From Curvibacter microcysteis (GTDB lineage Bacteria; Pseudomonadota; Gammaproteobacteria; Burkholderiales; Burkholderiaceae_C), in NCBI RefSeq assembly GCF_028649455.1, contig NZ_JAQSIO010000002.1, positions 558,001 through 622,000 on the forward strand: a DNA stretch of 64,000 nucleotides, in the 5' to 3' direction. Each line of letters opens with the position of its first letter. Position 1 is the stretch's first letter. Shown here piece after piece: positions 60,577 through 64,000 of this stretch. A program made the translations under genes and the position numbers. Under the pieces are notes generated by a model. It was not told where the DNA came from, did no database searches, and was given only the letters and a program-made list of their open reading frames with translations.

Positions 60577-61800
60577 ATGAAACGCTTTTGCCATGCCTGT
60601 GGCACCGAACAAGCCCTGGACGCCACGTTTTGCGAAGAGTGCGGTGAAACCTTGCGGCCCCCGCGCTCGGCGGCTGGGGCCGCTGCGCAGATTGCCTCAG
60701 CCCCAGCCCCAGCCCCAAGCGCTGGCGCCCCCAGTGCCCGCCCGGGGCGCCAAAGGCGCCCATGGACCCCCAAGACCTTGGCGCTGGTTGCTGCTGCCGC
60801 CGTGTTGGTGCTGGGCGGCGGTGGCGCGGCCTGGTGGGCGCTGGCCTCCCGCGACGCCACCGAGGCCGAACTGCGCGAGGGCCTGAAGGACTGGTTGGCC
60901 ACCGACGCCAAAAAGCAACTCAACCGCCCCTGCCTGAGCAACTTTGACTACGCCAAAAGCCCGGTTTACATCGACGCGGGCAACCAGCAGGCGGTGGATT
61001 GGTTGACCGCCTTGACCCAGGCTGAGCTGTACACAGGGCCTGATCCTGTGGTCCAGCAGGGCCTCTTTGGCGCGCGTTTGTTGCGCTACGAGAAGACGCC
61101 CAAGGCAGCGCAATTTGTCTCGGGTCGGCAGCTCTGCGCTGCCAGCACCTTGGGCTTGGAAAGCCTGAAATTTGACCCCAAGGCGGTGCTCAAGCAGGAG
61201 GGCCAGCGCATCCAGCCGGGCACGGCGCGCATCCTCTGGGCTGACCGTGCGGACTGGAGCCTGGTGGCGCCCTTCAAGTCCGAATTCGATGGGCAGTTCT
61301 CGACGGAAGAACGCGCCGTTCGCTGGATTGCACAAGACCAGGGCTGGCGGGCGCTGACCCAAGCCGAGCAAGAGGCTGCGCAAGCCAAGCTGCCCCGAGG
61401 CGGCGATCAGGGCCACCAGACCGACGCCGATGGGGTGTCCCTTTGGGGGCGCCTGAGCGGTCTGTTTTCGGGTTTGACGGGCAGCACCCCGGAGAGCGTC
61501 GCCGAGGCCGCCTTCCGGGCCCAGCAGGACTGTGACCCCAAGCGCTTCAGTGAGTACTTTCGGGAGCCTTCGATCACCCAAGAGGTCATGCAAACCCAAA
61601 TGACCATGTACTGCGCGATCCAGGCGCGCAGTGCTGACAAGGGCGACAAGATCGCCTCGCTCAAGTCCACCCGCGTGGGGGGCGCTGGCGACAAAGTGCG
61701 GGTGCGCTTGGACGTGACGTTCGCGAGCGGCAAGACGGACTCTCAGGTCCTCATCGTGGAGAAAGTCGACGGCCGCTGGTGGTCCCGGCTCAATCTCTGA
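60577..61800 (+). CDS. Membrane-anchored protein with N-terminal zinc ribbon
   Basis: Protein of 407 aa. It starts MKRFCHACGTEQALDATFCEECG, a zinc ribbon that mirrors the C-terminal one of the gene before. A basic Pro/Ala linker, one membrane helix (about 62-82, TLALVAAAAVLVLGGGGAAW) and a large extracytoplasmic domain follow; in it DWLATDAKKQLNRPCLSNFD, ILWADRADWSLVAPFKSEFD and a C-terminal DUF4878-like stretch (about 300-407, VAEAAFRAQQDCDPKRFSEY, ending VEKVDGRWWSRLNL) can be seen. The frame opens at GTG 60565, but ATG 60577, with GAGG upstream, starts cleanly at the ribbon. It is the third gene of the cluster. Confidence 0.82.
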   Translation: MKRFCHACGTEQALDATFCEECGETLRPPRSAAGAAAQIASAPAPAPSAGAPSARPGRQRRPWTPKTLALVAAAAVLVLGGGGAAWWALASRDATEAELREGLKDWLATDAKKQLNRPCLSNFDYAKSPVYIDAGNQQAVDWLTALTQAELYTGPDPVVQQGLFGARLLRYEKTPKAAQFVSGRQLCAASTLGLESLKFDPKAVLKQEGQRIQPGTARILWADRADWSLVAPFKSEFDGQFSTEERAVRWIAQDQGWRALTQAEQEAAQAKLPRGGDQGHQTDADGVSLWGRLSGLFSGLTGSTPESVAEAAFRAQQDCDPKRFSEYFREPSITQEVMQTQMTMYCAIQARSADKGDKIASLKSTRVGGAGDKVRVRLDVTFASGKTDSQVLIVEKVDGRWWSRLNL

Positions 61801-61913
61801 GGCCGTCGGGGCGCGGGGTGTTGGCTCCACCCGTGGGGTGCGCGCCGGCCCTGCACCCCGTCGTCGAAGCGCGTTGCTGGGGCATTTGGTTTGCACCTGC
61901 TTACAACCCTACT

Positions 61914-61954
61914 TTGATCGCAGTCAATCCCGGGTCTGTGGGGGTGTTTAAGAT
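61914..61954 (+). promoter_or_regulatory. Fnr/Anr-type box with -10 element upstream of the DUF883 operon
   Basis: TTGAT-CGCA-GTCAA (61914-61927) differs by one base from the Fnr/Anr consensus TTGAT-N4-ATCAA. A -10-like TAAGAT lies at 61949-61954. A start site seven bases after it would put the box centre near -41, the normal place for class II activation by Fnr-type proteins. The DUF883 gene begins at 62014. The window itself encodes an Fnr-like regulator with a matching recognition helix. Confidence 0.6.
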
Positions 61955-62013
61955 GGCTCTGTGCCCATCGGCTGACATATGGCTTGGCCGGGGCCTGAAA
62001 TCAGGAGAGAACC

Positions 62014-62328
62014 ATGGCCTCTAGCAACAGCGACAGCAGCCGTCCCGTGACCCACTCGGAGCTCGACAACCTGGTCGCCGACCTGCGCAACCTGATCACC
62101 CGCAAAGAACTCGACGCCGTGCCTGAAATCAAGGCCCTGCGCGAGCGCATGGACGCCGGCCTGGAGTCGGTGCGCGCCAGCGCCGTGCAAGCCGCGCACG
62201 ACGCTGCCCGCCAAGCCCGAGACGCCGCCCGCGCCGCCGACGACTATGCCCACGACGAACCCTGGCGCGTGGCCGGTGCCGCACTGGCGGTGGGCGCCCT
62301 GATCGGCTTCTTGCTGGGCCGCCGCTGA
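62014..62328 (+). CDS. DUF883 / ElaB-YqjD family membrane protein
   Basis: Small protein of 104 aa. A helical cytoplasmic part (ELDNLVADLRNLITRKELDA, then SVRASAVQAAHDAARQARDA) ends in a single C-terminal membrane helix GAALAVGALIGFLLGRR, the signature of ElaB/YqjD-type proteins that tie ribosomes to the membrane in stationary phase in E. coli. A GGAGA ribosome site precedes the ATG. It is the first gene of a three-gene set equivalent to yqjD-yqjE-yqjK, and its promoter has an Fnr-type box, so induction under low oxygen or slow growth is likely. Confidence 0.9.
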   Translation: MASSNSDSSRPVTHSELDNLVADLRNLITRKELDAVPEIKALRERMDAGLESVRASAVQAAHDAARQARDAARAADDYAHDEPWRVAGAALAVGALIGFLLGRR

Positions 62329-62380
62329 TGCGTGACGCAGGCCCCCGCCTGCCACGCCGTGGGCCTGCCGGGGCAGGCGC

Positions 62381-62776
62381 ATGAAGTGGCTGTCCTTTTT
62401 GGGGCTGGACCAGCGCGTGCAACGCGTGCGCCAAGGTGCGGCCGACCTGGCCCAGGCGGCGGAAGACCGGGTCGAGCTGCTGACCATCGAGTGGGCCGAA
62501 GAAAAGCAGCGCCTGCAGCGCATCGTGCTGCTGGCCGTGCTGGGCGCGGTGCTGACCTCGGTGGTGTTGATCGTCTTGTCGGCCGCGGTCATGGTGCAGT
62601 TTTGGGACACGCCTTGGCGTGTCACCGTGGCCTGGTCGGTGGCTGGGGTCTGGCTGCTGCTGTGGCTGGGCCTGGCGCTGGCCCTGGTGCAGGCGCTGCG
62701 CGCGGGGCACCGGGCGTTTGCCTTGACCCGGCGCGAGTTGCTGCGTGACTGGCACGAACTGAAGGACGGTTTATGA
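62381..62776 (+). CDS. YqjE-like / phage holin superfamily III membrane protein
   Basis: Protein of 131 aa with two membrane helices (about 48-72, RIVLLAVLGAVLTSVVLIVL; and 82-104, VAWSVAGVWLLLWLGLALAL) after a helical N-terminus (LGLDQRVQRVRQGAADLAQA). It matches the YqjE group of the holin-like superfamily III; the label does not mean phage origin. The start codon follows a hairpin, GCCTGC-CGGG-GCAGGC (62363-62378), that leaves little room for a free ribosome site. The stop overlaps the next start in ATGA. Same operon as DUF883, 52 bp apart. Confidence 0.85.
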   Translation: MKWLSFLGLDQRVQRVRQGAADLAQAAEDRVELLTIEWAEEKQRLQRIVLLAVLGAVLTSVVLIVLSAAVMVQFWDTPWRVTVAWSVAGVWLLLWLGLALALVQALRAGHRAFALTRRELLRDWHELKDGL

Positions 62777-63150
62777 GCCGCGACGCCTCCACCTCCTCGA
62801 CCCCTTCTACCCAATCCAGCTCGACCGGCCTGCCTGGCCGCGAAGCCCCCAGGCCGCCAAGCCCTGAAGAGCGCAAAGGCCAGTTGCTGGAGCGCATCGA
62901 GCGCCAACGCCTGCTGCGCCAAACCCGGCGCATCCAAGCCGCCATTGCCACCTTGCAAGCCGAAGGCCCCGCCAGCGCGAGCGGCGACAGGGCGGGCGAC
63001 GGGTTTCCGCGCAGCCAGTTGATGCGGACTTTGACCCGCCAGCCGCTGTTGGTGGCTGCCGCTGCCGGCATGTTTTTGCTGATGGGCCCGCGCCGCGTGG
63101 TGGGCCTGGCCAGTTGGGTCCTGCCCATGTTGATGCGCCGCCTGGGCTGA
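62773..63150 (+). CDS. YqjK-like protein
   Basis: Protein of 125 aa, third in the yqjD-yqjE-yqjK-type set and coupled to the gene before by ATGA. The N-terminal 35 residues are Ser/Thr/Pro-rich and disordered. A charged helix (RKGQLLERIERQRLLRQTRR) resembles the start of YqjK. A hydrophobic C-terminal stretch (LLVAAAAGMFLLMGPRRVVG) may be a membrane or amphipathic helix. The function is unknown; shared regulation with DUF883 is expected from the layout. Confidence 0.75.
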   Translation: MSRDASTSSTPSTQSSSTGLPGREAPRPPSPEERKGQLLERIERQRLLRQTRRIQAAIATLQAEGPASASGDRAGDGFPRSQLMRTLTRQPLLVAAAAGMFLLMGPRRVVGLASWVLPMLMRRLG

Positions 63151-63221
63151 AGGCTGGCGCCCGGCAAAGGCCAGGTGCTCGTGCCTTTGGGCGCCCAGCC
63201 GCTGCGGCTGGGCCGTGTTTT

Positions 63222-63983
63222 TTACATCTGCTGTTCGCGCGCCATTTTGGCCAGCATGTCTTTCCACAAACGCACTTGGCTGGAGCCGCCCTTGCGCGTC
63301 AGCCCATTGGCCAGCCACAGGTCGTCGTCGTTGAAGCTGTAGACCGGCTCCAGGTCGGTGCGCTGTGAGGCGGGGCGGATGACGGGGTTCAGGTTGTCCA
63401 GGATCAGCGGGTCAGCGTCGGGCGTGGGGTAATAGGCCAGCACCATGTGCGCCTCGTTCAGGCGCAGGGCGCGCACGTAGGTGATGCGCAGGCGCTCAAT
63501 GGGCACGCCCAGCTCTTTGAGCATCAGGTACTTGGCCACGGCGTAATCCTCGCAGTCGCCACCCAGGCTGCCCAGCAGCTCGACAGGGGTGGCCCAGTAA
63601 TCGTCCATGCCCCAGTGTTGCCGGTCAGAGTAATACGGCACCTGGTTGAAAAAATCATTGGACCGGGCCAGTTGGCTGGTGAGCTCCATCCGGCCCGCCT
63701 CTTTGGCCTGCAGCGAATCGCGCACGATGCGCTGCCAGGTCAGCAAGCGGGCGGGCGCATCAGGGCCCCATTGGCGGTCGGCCCAACTCAGCAGGTTGCG
63801 CGAAAAATCCACCACCCCGGCCTGCGCCCAGGTCCAGGCCCCCAAGGCCAACACCAGCACCAAGGCGCTGGCCAGGCCGGCTGCCACCCAGCGGCGCAGC
63901 GCAGGGCTGGCCAAGCGCTGGCCCGCCGACCAGGGCAGGGTGGGGCAGTCGCTGTGACGGACGGGGGCGTTGAGGCCGGGCAT
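63222..63983 (-). CDS. Transglutaminase-like cysteine peptidase (BTLCP), LapG-like
   Basis: Protein of 253 aa with an N-terminal membrane helix or signal (WVAAGLASALVLVLALGAWT) and a periplasmic papain-like domain. The catalytic triad of LapG-type BTLCP proteases is visible: Cys in LGSLGGDCEDYAVAKYL, His in LNEAHMVLAYYPTP, and Asp in LILDNLNPVI. LapG cuts large surface adhesins and is held back by LapD when c-di-GMP is high. No adhesin or LapD gene lies in the window; the bifunctional GGDEF-EAL protein at 27.6 kb is not LapD-like. The ATG at 63983 is used; no upstream extension could be checked. It converges with the YqjK-like gene. Confidence 0.88.
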   Translation of the reverse strand: MPGLNAPVRHSDCPTLPWSAGQRLASPALRRWVAAGLASALVLVLALGAWTWAQAGVVDFSRNLLSWADRQWGPDAPARLLTWQRIVRDSLQAKEAGRMELTSQLARSNDFFNQVPYYSDRQHWGMDDYWATPVELLGSLGGDCEDYAVAKYLMLKELGVPIERLRITYVRALRLNEAHMVLAYYPTPDADPLILDNLNPVIRPASQRTDLEPVYSFNDDDLWLANGLTRKGGSSQVRLWKDMLAKMAREQQM

Positions 63984-64000
63984 GCCGCGTATGGGAAGGG

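Noticed and set aside
62381-62776. Prophage holin, as a sign of a phage remnant
   Set aside because: The holin-like label belongs to the YqjE family; it lies in a yqjD-yqjE-yqjK-type operon with no phage genes nearby.

Overview
The window is high-GC, densely coded DNA that looks like a chromosome segment of a betaproteobacterium of the order Burkholderiales, most likely Comamonadaceae or a close relative. The grounds are typical gene families (Bug/TctC-type binding proteins, RecCBD in C-B-D order, DUF3597, two IPTL-CTERM-like proteins, isoquinoline oxidoreductase-type IorAB), GTG and TTG starts, and many ATGA overlaps. I see no rRNA, tRNA, CRISPR array or intact mobile element. The only trace of mobile DNA is a short IS5-like transposase remnant near 45.3 kb.

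Layout. 0-5.7 kb: sulfonate use (3' part of ssuD, then ssuC, ssuB) and a methionine importer (metN-metI-metQ). 5.7-8.8 kb: a large membrane protein with tandem DnaJ-type zinc knuckles but no J domain, and a small exported protein. 9.0-18.3 kb: recC-recB-recD. 18.3-22.6 kb: small proteins, an Fnr-like regulator without the Fe-S cysteine set, a CpxP/Spy-like periplasmic protein coupled to a secreted Pro/Gly-rich protein, and a transaldolase-like protein without the Schiff-base lysine. 22.6-27.3 kb: divergent LysR and Bug protein, N-formylglutamate deformylase, an LhgO-like FAD oxidase, and a protein of unknown function. 27.25-30 kb: a candidate structured RNA and a PAS-GGDEF-EAL protein. 30-33.5 kb: iorAB with a TetR regulator; both promoters carry the same palindrome. 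33.6-40.2 kb: a poly-serine secreted protein, then a garD / aldehyde dehydrogenase / aldolase / Bug operon facing a LysR gene. 40.4-45.9 kb: a 12-repeat NHL protein, a SUMF1-fold protein without FGE cysteines, a second small IPTL-CTERM protein, an AT-rich gap and DUF3597. 46-48.6 kb: a GlcD-like FAD oxidoreductase facing a LysR gene. 48.6-57.6 kb: a run of minus-strand genes described below. 57.9-61.8 kb: three successive zinc-ribbon membrane proteins. 61.9-63.2 kb: a DUF883 / YqjE-like / YqjK-like stress operon behind an Fnr-type box. 63.2-64 kb: a LapG-like cysteine protease.

The best candidate for an undescribed system is 49.6-57.6 kb on the minus strand. A sigma factor, an anti-sigma-like membrane protein, a shortened paralogue of that protein, and a SulP/STAS transporter are joined by three successive 4-bp ATGA overlaps. 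A YbjN-like protein follows, and then a 1303-residue exported protein with two complete caspase-type His/Cys dyads on either side of a WD40-like propeller region. This reads like an envelope-stress or cell-fate circuit: a sigma factor held at the membrane by paired periplasmic sensors, with a double caspase as a possible output. A perfect 19-bp palindrome lies between this cluster and the divergent zinc-ribbon cluster, so the two may be co-regulated. Functions of the cluster as a unit are inference; the domains, overlaps, cysteine spacing and palindromes are read from the sequence.
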